DNA from: Hydractinia symbiolongicarpus
Taxonomy: Eukaryota; Cnidaria; Hydrozoa; Anthoathecata; Hydractiniidae
Direction: 5' to 3'
NCBI RefSeq assembly: GCF_029227915.1
Contig: NC_079881.1
Coordinates: 7,068,001-7,132,000 of the forward strand
Length of the DNA: 64,000 nt
A program made the translations under genes and the position numbers. Within the stretch, counting starts at the first letter, position 1; every line of letters starts with the position of its first letter. Under the pieces are notes generated by a model. That model made no database searches and was not told the DNA's origin. It worked only from the letters and a program-made list of their open reading frames with translations. Positions 24,020-35,904 of the stretch are shown in pieces.

Positions 24020-25158
24020 GCGAATCGACGATTTAGAAAGTTTGTATTGAATAAACTTTCTCGAATGGCCATTTTTAAATTTTCGCGAGACAAAGTTTCG
24101 ATTAATAGTCTACGCGAAATTTCAATCTACTTAAGGGAGTGGCCAATTTAAATATATGTTTGCACGAAACTGCAAACTAATCTTTTGCCATGCAACACCA
24201 CTTTGTAAACTACAGTAGGTTGAGGGGGTTAAATGTGGCCCACTGATCCCTGGTTGTTATTGTATTGGCAGCTAGCTAGTGACTTTAGGAATTTTGAAGT
24301 ATCAAAGAAGATAAAAAGCGTTTAATTCCAGCGTATCAAGGAGTGAGATCAGTTGAGATCAAGTCTTTTCAATTAATTTGTTTCTGTCACTGCCTCCGTC
24401 ATCTGCAGCCCTAAGAGTTTTGCAGCACGTCTTTATTCTTCATTATCAATACAACTTGGCGATGGGCAGAGCCTATCCTGGCAGGCAAATATATGAAGAT
24501 TCTAAAGCAGAAACTAAACAAAATAAAAGAAATTTACAACATTTGTTAAATCAAGTCTTCTTGTTTTCTCTACGTCCTATACGAAAGTGCGAATCGACGA
24601 TTTAGAAAGTTTGTATTGAATAAACTTTCTCGAATGGCCATTTTTAAATGTTTCGCGAGACAAAGTTTCGATTAATAGTCTACGCGAAATTTCAATCTAC
24701 TTAAGGGAGTGGCGAATTTAAATATATGTTTGCACGAAACTGCAAACTAATCTTTTGCCATGCAACACCACTTTGTAAACTACAGTAGGTTGAGGGGGTT
24801 AAATGTGGCCCACTGATCCCTGGTTGTTATTGTATTGGCAGCTAGCTAGTGACTTTAGGAATTTTGAAGTATCAAAGAAAATAAAAAGCGTTTAATTCCA
24901 GCGTATCAAGGAGTGAGATCAGTTGAGATCAAGTCATTTCAATTAATTTGTTTCTGTCACTGCCTCCGTCATCTGCAGCCCTAAGAGTTTTGCAGCACGT
25001 CTTTATTCTTCATTATCAATACAACTTGGCGATGGGCAGAGCCTATCCTGGCAGGCAAATATATGAAGATTCTAAAGCAGGAACTAAACAAAATAAAAGA
25101 AATTTACAACATTTGTTAAATCAAGTCTTCTTGTTTTCTCTACGTCCTATACGAAAGT
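24020..25158 (+). repeat. 569/570-bp tandem duplication, two near-identical units
   Basis: Units 24020-24588 and 24589-25158 differ by only a few substitutions and a one-base indel. Each carries an open frame (24378 and 24948 starts) reading SLPPSSAALRVLQHVF and later MGRAYPGRQIYEDSKA. It matches no family I know and its start is not certain. The units begin with a GCGAATCGACG motif and contain TTCGCGA-type words common in local MITEs. Confidence 0.92.
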
Positions 25159-25619
25159 TTGACTTATCCAAAGAAAATTGTCAAAAAGTAACAAAAAAAG
25201 TAACAACAAAGAAAGAATGATGTTAAAATTACTGGATATTTTTATAAAAAAAGAGTTGTAGAAAAGGGACACAAGAAAACAGTTTTAGATAATAAAAGTT
25301 AACCAGTGATCGAGTTACCATAGGAGTTACTCGTGATAATTAAGGTGTGTTCTCTGTGTTATATTGATGAAATATATAAACACTTTTATACCTCGCCAGG
25401 GGCGGATCTAGGGTTAGGCAGCCTAGACAATTGCCTAAGCCTAGTTTTGTGAACTAGAAAAAAAATTCTCTATAGATAGAATAATCTATAAAAAAAACTA
25501 AATTATTTTTATCAATTTATTTTTGGCATCCGCCGATTTCGACTATGACGATGCGCGGCGTGCGTGTTTTATTGTACTCAAATAAGCAAACCCGGGGCGA
25601 TCTTAGGCAAAATGTCTAT

Positions 25620-25800
25620 TCGCCTAAAACGTCCGCGGGTTTTAAAGTTCCGAATGAATGAAAATCACAGATGGAAGAAAAAACGCCTAAAACGTCCGCG
25701 GGTTTTCAAGTTCCAATGAATGAAATTCTGGAATGTGAAGAAAAAACGCCTAAAACGTCCGTGGGTTTTAAAGTTTAAACGCCTAAAACGACCACGGGTA
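25620..25800. repeat. Tandem array of CGCCTAAAACGTCCGCGGGT units
   Basis: Four copies start at about 25621, 25684, 25747 and 25780; the first three have a 63-base period. The array lies inside the 25397-28689 element. Confidence 0.85.
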
Positions 25801-27055
25801 CGGTTACATGGAGTGGATGTTTCTTTTTCAACATGGTTTACCTGGATCAGGTCCAATTGCAGGGAGCACTTCAAATGTCTAGAATATTAAAGCAATTGTA
25901 TGCCACCTAAGTTAAATAAAGAAGTTTTGAATTTGGAAACCTTTTCAGATATTGAAAGGATTGGAAATGCTGGAGAGAAGTATTTTGGCCACGTGTGCCG
26001 TGTTGTTGTCTCAAACCAAACCTTTATCTTCCTCTGCAAGAGACAATAAATTCAGTAATACTTGAAATATTTTAGTTTTAGCTGCTCCTGAATTTTAGGC
26101 ACTTTTGTGTCAAGAACTATTCTTAAAAGTGGTAAACCACCAGATGTTCTTACAAAACGTGTAATTTAAATCTTTTTCTTATCAAAACAAAAGGTTTTAA
26201 CTTGGCCTTGATCAAATGCATTGTTTATAAACATAAAAGCCCAATGCTAAACGAGATAGCTAACTGAGGCAATTTATGTCAACACTGTCTTGGCGGTCGA
26301 GAGATGTTTTGATGTGTATGTTAAATTCGGTATAGAGTATTACTAGCTACCTGTATGTGTATTAGTTGGAATTTTGTTAGTTTTTTTTCTTTAACGTCTT
26401 AAGGGTCACTGGCTTCGTGTAGGCTTTGTGTAGCCGTTTATGCAACTGTGTATCTTTGTTTCTGTTAGGGAGAGAATACATTCTTGTAAGATAACTAAGG
26501 GACAGCTCTTTCATGAACGCAAAAGTCCAAGCTAAATGTTAATAGATCTGCAGATCCCCTTTCCCTCCCCTAAACATCAAATCAGAAAAGGTAATCTTTG
26601 AATGTTGTCAGTCCTTGAAACCATAAGCACTCGGCCATGTGTCCCTGCTAAGCAGGTAGACACTAAAAGTTATTAATACTTTCTGTTCTCTAAGAAATCG
26701 ATGTATACAGTATGAGATATAATTAAACGGCAAAGGATTCTACCTCGTCCCACCGCCAAATTTATACGCTTAGCATATACTTTTTTATTGTGATTGTCCC
26801 TAAGAACTTTGACTTTGTGGGAACTTTTAAACAGTGCATTTTATATGCAACATCCCACTGCTCATTTTAAAACTTTTAAGAACACGAGAAGATCTCTTTG
26901 ACTTTCCCATGTTACTTTTAATTGTAATAAAATTGCTAAAAACAAAAGAATGAAGCAATACCTAATCTAAGAATAGTCCAAGTTTGTTTTATAATATTTC
27001 TTATTCTCATCTTGCTGAGCAATACAACGTATATAATTTTGTTTTAGGATAAGAT

Positions 27056-27600
27056 ATTTTGATGTCACCCTGGTACCTAAGATGAATATTCTTCTAACAA
27101 CGAAAATCACCATCAATTAAAAGAACACAGATTTGTTAATCCTTATAATATTGGAAAACTGTAAACAATGGATATATATCTGGTATAATCCACAAAGTTG
27201 TGTTTCATAAGAGGAACTAAGAAGGTGAAAAAAATCAATCAAAATAACTTGTATTTTGATGTCACCCTGGTACCTATGATGAATATTCAAGTAAATAACA
27301 CAGAAGATTTGTTCTGAATCCTTATAATATTGGAAAACTGTAAACAATAGATATATATCTGGTATAATCCACAAAGTTGTGTTTCATAAGAGAAACTAAG
27401 AAGGTGAAAAAAATCAATCAAAATAACTTGTATTTTGATGTCACCCTGGTACCTATGATGAATATTCAAGTAAATAACACAGAAGATTTGTTCTGAATCC
27501 TTATAATATTGGAAAACTGTAAACAATGGATATATATCTGGTATAATCCACAAAGTTGGTGAAAAAAATCAATCAAAATAACTTGTGAATATTCAAGTAA
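27056..27600. repeat. ~180-bp tandem repeat, about three units
   Basis: Copies of GATGTCACCCTGGTACCTA start near 27062, 27259 and 27438. The overlapping minus-strand open frames here are products of the repeat and not genes. The last unit is truncated. Confidence 0.9.
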
Positions 27601-28694
27601 ATCATAGAAATGATTTTCACGTAAAACATATACAGATCGAAACAAGAATTGCATGTTAAAAAACGTTCTGTTACAGACTGTAAACTAACAAAATGTCATG
27701 TCAACTTATGGGTATGAGTAGGATTTGTATATATGTTGCTTTTTATATGAGAATCTTCATAATTGGCTTATAGTTACTAAAACTTTCTTAAAGATTTTAC
27801 AGTATTAAAATATTTTTTAAACATAGTTGACAGGGACATGTAAGGGTAAATAATATGAGACATGTTAAATGTTTTGATGTTATTTTTCTAATTTCTAACT
27901 CTTTTCTGGCTTAATAAACTGCCTTTCTCTTGTGGGAATTTCATAGCATTAAAATTAATGCTTAATAGAAATTGGTGCAAAACTACACCAGTAACCCTGA
28001 TGCTAAACTGTATTAACTTCATGAAGAGGTGATTACTATATACTTTTTGTACACGTTTATTATATGTTGCGATCTTACACTGTAAGTCTAACTGGAAATC
28101 TTTCATTCTTTTATATGCTGGTTTTCTTTGTGCATTTGCAGGTTCTTAACACAGACTATAATTTTCCAAACAATATTTCTACGTTGCACTACTGTTGACT
28201 ATCTATTCCTAAAATTGTCTTGTAATGTAATTTTTTGTTGTATTGTTAGTTATTAGACTTATTGCATGTTTTGAAATGAAGCAAATCCCCAACTTATTAC
28301 TTGTTCTCGTATTATGTGCGTAAAACGAAAAAAGATGCTAAGATACTTAATACCAGTATGTGATTCAAAGAAATTATGGAAACGCTAACCCTGTTTTAAA
28401 TCGAATTTGCTAACCGGACGCATTTTCCATCCGCATGTTTTAACAAGGATAAAGTGGTAAAACTACGGGGGTTACTGTTATTTGTTTGGCTATAAAGAAA
28501 CTTTCGTTTCTAATCTAGAAGGATTCTTAATAACTAAAAACCTTACTTTTGGGAAAATTTTAGTTCCTTTTACAGCAAAAACACAAAACGGCCGATTTAC
28601 CTCGTACAACACCACAACCCTTGACATTACTTTGCCAAAAAATCTATGAAATTTTGCCTAACCAAAAAAAATTCCTAGATCCGCCCCTGCTCGC

Positions 28695-29803
28695 GCATGT
28701 TTAAAAACTATCGCAAAGTTTTGTAACAAATAGCAACTTATCTATGTAAGACAGAAGAAATAATCCCTGGCATTTCACTGGAAAGTCTACGTAAAGTATG
28801 TAACGACACACAGAACCACTTGCTTTCCAAGAATGTTTTTGTTAATATTATAAATGATCTCACCGCTTTCAAAATGGAGAGTGTGGACAAATATTTCGAC
28901 TATTTTTCAAGCCAGATTCCATCAACATCTATTTTGGAACACTTTCACGAAACCTTTACTTCAGCAACATTATTATTACTATCTCACCAAAAGAGTGTCC
29001 AAGTAGTTTAAAAGTATCTATTTCCTCTGGAACTTACCAAAACACAAATATCAAGAAAGGAATTCGTTAAACGATTTGTTTACTTTCCCTCAATACATAA
29101 AAACGCCTAATAAACCAGGTTAAAATCTGCTAAGATTTAATAAATAAATAATAAATAATAAAGATAGAATAGTATCAAATGAAATATAGGATGGCCTGAT
29201 GAAATACTCTCTTTTAACAAGCAAATATTGACACAGTGAATACTTGTTTACTTTTAATACTTGGTATCATTTTGCAGGCTATACTTCAACACCTCTTACT
29301 AGAACACGATAAAGGTACTTGAAGAAGCTAGTTATGTGGAAACCAACATTACTGTCACCAAGGATCAAGCACTAATTTGTTTTCTTATTGGTTCTGTTAT
29401 TGAAGAGGCTTCACGAAGGTGATCTACGTTTGAAGCTCCTATTTAAGCTACGAAATCCGTGTAAGCAGAGGAACCGCTCAACTAGACAATCATTTAAGAT
29501 AATAATCGTACTCACATGCTTAACAGCAATCAATAGGAATCAATTTAAACTTTTGCAGTTTCAGACGGGTAGCGTTTGAACCCACCATAACACTACCAGC
29601 CAGGCCAGAATTTGCTTTGTTTTAAATTTATGCAAGGTCGAATTAAATCGAAAGTAAACAAGCAATGCAACTTTAATATTGCCTTCTGAAATTTTAAAGT
29701 GGAAATGGAGTAGCACAGACTCTCACAAACGAACTGGTGCACGTTTAAAAAAATAAAACGTCAAGGTTTGTAGCTGAGACGGTGAATTCAATTTCTATAA
29801 GCC
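28695..29803. other. Intergenic upstream of the four-span gene
   Basis: Open frames at 28820-29011 and 29388-29579 have no domains. The stretch at about 29660-29700 is similar to 21915-21955 upstream of copy A, so it may include the promoter of the family. Confidence 0.45.
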
Positions 29804-30694
29804 ATGCTAACTCGAAGACGCTTCAAAGTTATCAGAATTTTCATATTTTTTTTTTGCCTCCTTCCACACATAGGATTTCTCCTCTTTCGTCATGCTGCAG
29901 CAAGAGAGAGTTATCAAATTTTAGAAGAAACCAAAGAGGACAGGATTTACTTAGACTTGAGTTACACTACCTCGGTAGGAATGTACATAAAATATGCAAT
30001 GTTTGCCTTGGATATTATTGTTATGGTTTGTTGTTGTTGTTTCTGTTCTACCAACACACGAACTGGATACCAGCTTTTTACCTTCTCCTACCTTGCAGAC
30101 TTGATTTGTGGTCTTGTGATTATTATTAACGAATTTAAAGTCAGACACTGGCAATCTGGTGATTCTGCTGCAAAATCCTTGGAAGCTGTATTTATTTTTC
30201 TTGTATTTGTCATGGCACTTATCGACATAATTGCCATTTGGTTACACGTAACTGCAATAAGAAGAAAATTTTATGGCATTGACATGGATGAAATCACGGA
30301 GTTTGTTTTGGCGAATAGATTAACAACAAATCAAACGTTTCAAAAAGACTCGCCGTTACCAGTGTCCTCAGCTTTATCACAATACCGTGAGGTGAGTAGG
30401 TTAGAAAATTTTGAGTTAAGTATCGGGGGAGAGGATGATGAATTTCAAGTATTTCAAGATAGCGACGGTGATATATTTGCCGTAAAAAAAACCACAACAA
30501 GGCAATTGTGTGCGAATTCCGAGGGTGAAATCAATCTAGAAGGCATCGAACGTACACTAATCATTTTCATCGAAAAAGAAGATTTTGAGAGAAACCCAGA
30601 GAATCCTGAATACCGTGTTTTAACTACGACAGAGTCGACAAGAATAAATTTTGGTGCTGATGACGAAGCTATCAAAAGAGCTATCCTCAGCTAA
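29804..30694 (+). CDS. Four-span membrane protein of unknown family (intact copy B)
   Basis: A single-exon frame of 296 residues. Predicted membrane segments lie at about 8-28, 58-82, 89-109 and 124-150. The second contains a Cys cluster at 76-79 and 81 (CCCCFC), which could be palmitoylated. A roughly 145-residue hydrophilic tail follows, presumably cytosolic, with the acidic core GGEDDEFQVFQDSDGDIFAV and the ending IKRAILS. The tetraspan layout recalls MARVEL-like proteins, but I cannot assign a family. It is supported as a real gene by conservation of the protein pattern in copies A (22003-22790) and C (34853-35208). The start is the first Met of the frame. It is convergent with ENGASE. 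Confidence 0.8.
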   Translation: MLTRRRFKVIRIFIFFFCLLPHIGFLLFRHAAARESYQILEETKEDRIYLDLSYTTSVGMYIKYAMFALDIIVMVCCCCFCSTNTRTGYQLFTFSYLADLICGLVIIINEFKVRHWQSGDSAAKSLEAVFIFLVFVMALIDIIAIWLHVTAIRRKFYGIDMDEITEFVLANRLTTNQTFQKDSPLPVSSALSQYREVSRLENFELSIGGEDDEFQVFQDSDGDIFAVKKTTTRQLCANSEGEINLEGIERTLIIFIEKEDFERNPENPEYRVLTTTESTRINFGADDEAIKRAILS

Positions 30695-31384
30695 AGCGAA
30701 TAACTAGATATATGAAAGAACATTCTTTGTTTGTTGTTTTATGTCAGCTGCTTGATTTTTTTTTGTTCTTATTTCATTGTTAGTAATTATTTTTTACTTT
30801 ATGATTATCTACTCGTTATATTTGTAATTGAATTAGCTAATAGAGGTTCGAGATAGCAGTATATGTATAATTAGGGATTTCGCACAAGTGCTTTGCGCTA
30901 CTTAGTATACTAAGTATATAGAACTTGGCAAAAAGTTTAAATTATGTGTCAGTATAAGCAATTTTTGATACATGTTAACGTTGTGATTATTTTATAGAAG
31001 TTACAAAGTATCTTGGGAGCTGAAATGTTTCATGGAAGCTGTAATGTTTTTATGAAACATGACTAGAAGGTATCACGGAGCTTAACGTTGTCATTGTCAC
31101 GTGCGTCATTTTTTCTAAAGAATACATATAACTGTTATCATATCATCTTATTATTTGTGATTATTTGTATAACTAATTTGTCGCTTAATAGATAGCTTAA
31201 TTTCCTTACCTCAAATCACATCTGAAAGGTTATTCATTGTATTGCGATGCACAGTTCGACGAAGTACCAATTTATTCCTGTGTGATATTGCTAGGAAATA
31301 TTAATTTTCTCTTGTACGATCACCTCTTAGAAGAAGAGCTAGAGGAAATAGAAAAGGGCATATTAAACTTAATAATGTATACCG

Positions 31385-32040
31385 TATCGAAAAATGTATT
31401 GCAGTATTTCATTATAACATTCCATTGTACGATAACGCCTTTCGTATTGTAACGTCTATGGGGGGGGGGGGGTCCACACTAGAATAAAGCATGCTTAGTA
31501 TAAAAATAAAGCATGCTTTGACTAAAGCAAGTTGCCGGTAATATCAAAGGGAGAGTTGTGAACAAAATTCACTTTCAATACCCGCTCAAAATCTCACTTT
31601 TAATACTCATATATTTGCGCATAATTTTTATTCTATTGTTTCATGTACTTATAGCAGCTAAAGCAAAAATAAAGAGTGCCTCGAAGCACTTTTTATTTTT
31701 GCTTTATTTAAAGCATGTTTTAAGCAAGCAAACATAATTTGAAGGCATATTAATGAAGCTTGCGTTTACATTATTAAGCACGCTTTAAATCGTGCTTTAA
31801 ATTTATAGCATGCTTTAAAAATTCTAGTGTGACCCCCCCCCCCTATGTATGGTAATGGCTTTTGCATTATAACGTCTATTGTATGGTAACGCCTTTTTCA
31901 TTGTAACGCCTTTGGTATTGTAATGTCTGTTGTATGATAATGCCTTGTGCATTGGAACGTCCATTGTATGATAACGCCTTGTGCATTGGAACGTCTATTG
32001 TATGATAACGCCTTTTGCATGGTAACGCCTTTTGCATTTT
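31385..32040. repeat. Degenerate minisatellite interrupted by a MITE (unit 1)
   Basis: Irregular repeats of ATTGTATGATAACGCCTT and ATTGTAACGTCTATT type lie at about 31385-31459 and 31845-32040, on both sides of the inserted element. The minus-strand frames here are repeat translations. Confidence 0.85.
31460..31844. mobile_element. MITE with homopolymer G/C ends, copy 1
   Basis: It begins with 13 G then a CACACTAGAATAAAGCATGC-type end and finishes with the inverted equivalent and 12 C. The interior is rich in AAAGCATGCTTT words and non-coding. TAT or CTAT is repeated at both flanks, in the middle of the minisatellite. Confidence 0.75.
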
Positions 32041-33581
32041 GTATCGTAGTCCACAGTATTGCAAGTTTATTGAATTGTCTATTGCATTTGTAAAGTATAG
32101 TGCAATAAAAACAGTATTGCATTGCAAGGCCTCCTGTGTACAATAGTCCATTATAATCACTTTTGGTGGTATAATGTGAAATATTAAACAAGTACAAGCA
32201 AAAATTATAATAAGAAAAATTTCTGCGTTATACACTACGCACAAAGCCGATGGTACTGGTGTTATTAGGTTATTGAAAAAAATCTGGTGATTTTCTTTTC
32301 TTATTTATTATCTTGTTTTACCCCGAATTTATGTTTCTTCTTTATTTTCTATAGTTTCCAGAAAATAATTCTTAATGAGTCCTGAAATTTTGTTTGTTTT
32401 CGCTGGTGGAAAATAAATAATATTTTGCAAAAAAGAAAAACAAAATGTTACAAAGTTAAATCCAAAGTCAGGAGTAGATTTCCGGTTCTTTATTTGACAG
32501 AATCTACAATTTTAGACGATATATTATAATATTAGATAATTTTTTGCACACATCTCATTTTTGAGCATAAAAGAGAGGCAAATAAAACAAATAATGGAAT
32601 TAAAGTCACTGAAGCGTGGAAGGCTAACATCGATATAAACGCTTAATGACAGGTTTAATGGCTCACCTTTATTTTTAAAGTGTTTAAATGACGTTAGCCA
32701 AAACAAAGAAAGGAGCTGTTCATATTGGTTATTAAGAAGTAAAGTGAGAAAAAAGTAATTCAGTAGTTAAGTAATTGGCTTTTTTGTATCTTTAATAGCC
32801 ACTTCATCCTAGGTCGTCCCTGCTTTCCACACGCATGTACAAAGAGCTTCCACCTTTCGTAACCTTCCTGGAAACTATTGCTAAAATCTAAAAGCAACCA
32901 TGACCACAATTGCGAAACCCTAAAGCAATTCCTCCTATAATGATGCGTATACGGGGGTTAAAATTAAACTTTAGCGGAAATCAATCTTAGCGACATATCT
33001 TCATATTATGGAAAGTATATGCACTAGCACATACGTGGTTCAGGCCTTCTTTAGCTAGTTCAAATTCTCGCTTAACAGTGCACACGAGAAATAGCAAACT
33101 TTGCTTTATGACACAGCAGCAAACCTCAAAAGCGCTGTTACATATTTCTATAATCCATATCATCCCACGATAATTAAATTTTTCATCTCGTGGGAATAAT
33201 GTTTTGCCAATAAGATGTTTACAAATTTTCGCAGTTATTATTTTTCGCGTAATACTTGTATTGAAGATGATTAAAAAGAAGTTCGATGGTAACTTCTCAT
33301 CCCTACCTATTTAAAGAGTAAGTGAAGACAATATTTATTTAATTGAATCTCTACAAAAGCTTGCGATAATCATTTTCGCAAATGGCTGACTTTTTGTGTA
33401 TTTCGCGATAAATTTTCATGAAGGGAAACAAGAAAAATCCCCTAACTTCGCCAAAACTTCTTTCTGCGAAAATTACTTTTATCCTTACGATGATTGATAC
33501 ATTAGCAACCAACACAGGGTTATAGCTCTTTTATAGTCAAATTTGAGATTTTAGGACTTCTGGTGAGAAGGTTAAGGCTTT

Positions 33582-33690
33582 CATCACTAACATACTGCTT
33601 TGCAGTAAGCGAGATTCGATCCACAGTCGCCAGAACTGAGAGCCGCAGACGATACCACTACACTACGTGCGGCAATATGTTAGTGATGCA
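33582..33690 (-). mobile_element. tRNA-like SINE head, copy 1
   Basis: On the minus strand GTAGTGTAGTGGTATCG resembles an A box, and GGATCGAATCTC a B box (33611-33622). The acceptor arms do not pair, so it is not a tRNA gene. A short inverted repeat ATCACTAACATA/TATGTTAGTGAT brackets the head. Confidence 0.6.
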
Positions 33691-34098
33691 CGCATATAGA
33701 TTATCCAATTGGTGTGCACGCGGTAGCGGTAATTTTTTAAAAAAAATTGGAGAAATGGAGAATATTTGAAGGTAACGCCATATTTGAAGAACAAATTATT
33801 TCTGTACACATGTAGTATTTCAATGCATTTTGAAAATAAAAACATGGGACGAACCATATAGTTGAGAAAAATTGAGGAAAATTTGGCGCATATCAACGTA
33901 CTTCGGGAAGTAAACCTTTCGTGCATGCATAGATTTAAAGATGCCGCTTTTTCTAACAAGCGGCATGGCACATCTGAAGTAAGAAATAATGTAGGTACTG
34001 TTTTCACGTTCACTTTAAGGTCTGTGCCCATAGTATTATAAAGCATTGTACCCACGTTCTTACAGTGTATATCGCGAAAAAGTTTCCTGGAGTATTTT

Positions 34099-34104
34099 TT
34101 TATC
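34099..34104 (-). terminator. Decayed poly(A) signal of the dead ENGASE exon copy
   Basis: On the minus strand this reads GATAAA where the functional copy at 39257-39262 has AATAAA. Confidence 0.5.
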
Positions 34105-34176
34105 GTCATGCAATCTTGTCAATCAGGAAATATTGAGAGATAAACACAGAATTAAAACAGAACAGGGAACAAACTT

Positions 34177-34581
34177 TTAGCACTTCAAACCCACATTAGG
34201 ACATAAATCTAACGGCAGCCGATTGTCATTATCATTTATACTCTGTACTGTGAAGACCAAACCTTCTTCGCAAACTTCTGGAACAAATAAATCAGTCACA
34301 TAATACGCATCGGTGTATGCTCGTCCGATAAATTGTTCTCTAGATTTCATTGATACGCTTTGGTTATCTTTTTCACTAATTAATATATTTCCTTGACCAC
34401 ACATACCCTTTGAATATATATCATAGCATTTCGGAGCTGTTTCATTTGTTTTTAGTTTATAGTCCCAGGAAAGTGTAAAGCTGATGCATTTGACGGCCCC
34501 TTTTGAAAATACGTTAACATTACGGCACCGAGGATTGATGGGTGGTGGAATGGACGCGTTATGTTCGCATGATTTTTCCAC
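34177..34581 (-). pseudogene. Duplicate of the ENGASE terminal exon with dead splice acceptor
   Basis: This 405-base block equals the functional last exon at 39326-39730 in length and reading frame and differs at about 13 of 134 residues. The base pair before the exon reads GG instead of AG, and the poly(A) hexamer is changed, so it probably cannot be spliced as a terminal exon. The frame itself is intact, consistent with a fairly recent duplication. It was brought here by the tandem duplication. Confidence 0.88.
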
Positions 34582-34852
34582 CCAAAATATAAAATCCATT
34601 TAAAACGTTCCACATGAATACGTATGATGAATATTTTTTGCTTTTTAAACAATATATACCCTTTATAAGAATATCCGGCTGGGTTAAAAAAATATTGTTT
34701 TTGACAAAAGATTAGTGACAATTTTTTTGATAAAAAAGGGGTGTATTTGATGCGAATTAACACTGTTAGAATGTAAATATAAAATAATTTTTTATAAATA
34801 CAAAATATTCTGCGTCTAAAAAATGTAGCAATCTTGCTTTTGACGGATTTAT

Positions 34853-35208
34853 GTTTCAAAAAGACTCGCCGTTACCAGTGTCCTCAGCTTTATCACAAAC
34901 ACGTGAGGTGAGTAGGTTAGAAAATTTTGAGTTAAGTATCGGGGAGAGGATGATGAATTTTAAGTATTTCAAGATAGCAACGGTGATATATTTGCCGTAA
35001 AAAAACCACAACAAGGCAATTGTGTGCGAATTCCGAGGGTGAAATCAATCTAGAAGGCATCGAACGTACACTAATCATTTTCATCGAAAAAGAAGAATTT
35101 GAGAGAAACCCAGAGAATCCTGAATATCGTGTTTTTACTACGACAGAGTCGACAAGAATAAATTTTGGTGCTGATGACGAAGCTATCAAAAGAGCTATCC
35201 TCAGCTAA
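34853..35208 (+). pseudogene. 3' fragment C of the four-span gene
   Basis: This is the duplicate of 30338-30694 without the upstream membrane domains. Two one-base deletions relative to gene B (in the G run near 34941 and the A run near 34999) break the frame. The last 63 codons (35020-35208) remain open and nearly identical. It has no promoter or start of its own. Confidence 0.92.
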
Positions 35209-35904
35209 AGCGAATAATTAGATATATGAAAGCGACATTCTTTGCTTGTTGTTTTATGTCAGCTGCTTGATTTTTTTGTTTTTATTTCATTGTTAGTATT
35301 ATTATTATTTTTTACTTTATGATTATCTACTCGTTATATTTGTAATTGAATTAGCTAATAGAGGTTCGAGATAGCAGTATATGTATAATTAGGGATTTCG
35401 CACAAGTGCTTTGCGCTACTTAGTATACTAAGTATATAGAACTTTGCAAAAAGTTTAAATTATGTATCGGTAGAAGCAATTTTTGATACATGTTAACGTT
35501 GCGATTATTTTATAGAAGTTGAAGTATCTTGGGAGTTGCAATGTTTCATGAAAGCTGTAATGTTTTTATGAAACATAAGTGAGTAGAAGGTATCACGGAG
35601 CTTAACGTTGTTATTGTCACGTGCACCATTTTTCCTAAAGAATACATATAACTGTTATCATATCATCTTATTATTTGTGATTATTTGTATAACTAATTTG
35701 TCGCTTAATAGATAGCTTAATTTCCTTACCTCAAATCACATCTGAAAGGTTATTCATTGTATTGCGATGCACAGTTCGACGAAGTACCAATTTATTCCTG
35801 TGTGATATTGCTAGGAAATATTAATTTTCTATTGTACGATCACCTCTTAGAAGAAGAGCTAGAGGAAATAGAAAAGGGCATATTAAACTTAATAATGTAT
35901 ACCG

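Larger units (their letters stand above)
25397..28689. mobile_element. 3.3-kb DNA transposon with CAGGGGCGGATCTAGG ends
   Basis: The left end CAGGGGCGGATCTAGG (25397) matches the inverted right end (to 28689), and both continue into a GGTTAGGCA-type subterminal motif. A 5-bp direct repeat CTCGC flanks both ends exactly (25392-25396 and 28690-28694). CAGGGGCGG-type ends are typical of hAT-like elements, which usually make 8-bp duplications, so the class is inferred. No transposase domain was recognised inside. The interior holds two tandem arrays. Confidence 0.7.
30338..34852. repeat. Unit 1 of a 4.5-5.2-kb tandem segmental duplication
   Basis: The unit starts inside gene B at GTTTCAAAAAGACTCGCCG and ends after the dead ENGASE exon copy. 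It is nearly identical to 34853-40037 apart from indels. The order in each unit is the 3' part of the four-span gene, spacer with minisatellite and MITE, SINE head, and ENGASE last exon on the opposite strand. Confidence 0.95.

Noticed and set aside
27117-27654. Three overlapping minus-strand frames with repeated peptides
   Set aside because: Produced by the 180-bp tandem repeat, with no start context or domain.
31385-32040. CRISPR-like regular repeats
   Set aside because: Units are irregular, there are no unique spacers, and the setting is an animal genome; a degenerate minisatellite.
31876-32244. Minus-strand frames with IQKAL-type repeats (also 36382-36822)
   Set aside because: Translations of the minisatellite; the duplicate differs in frame and length.
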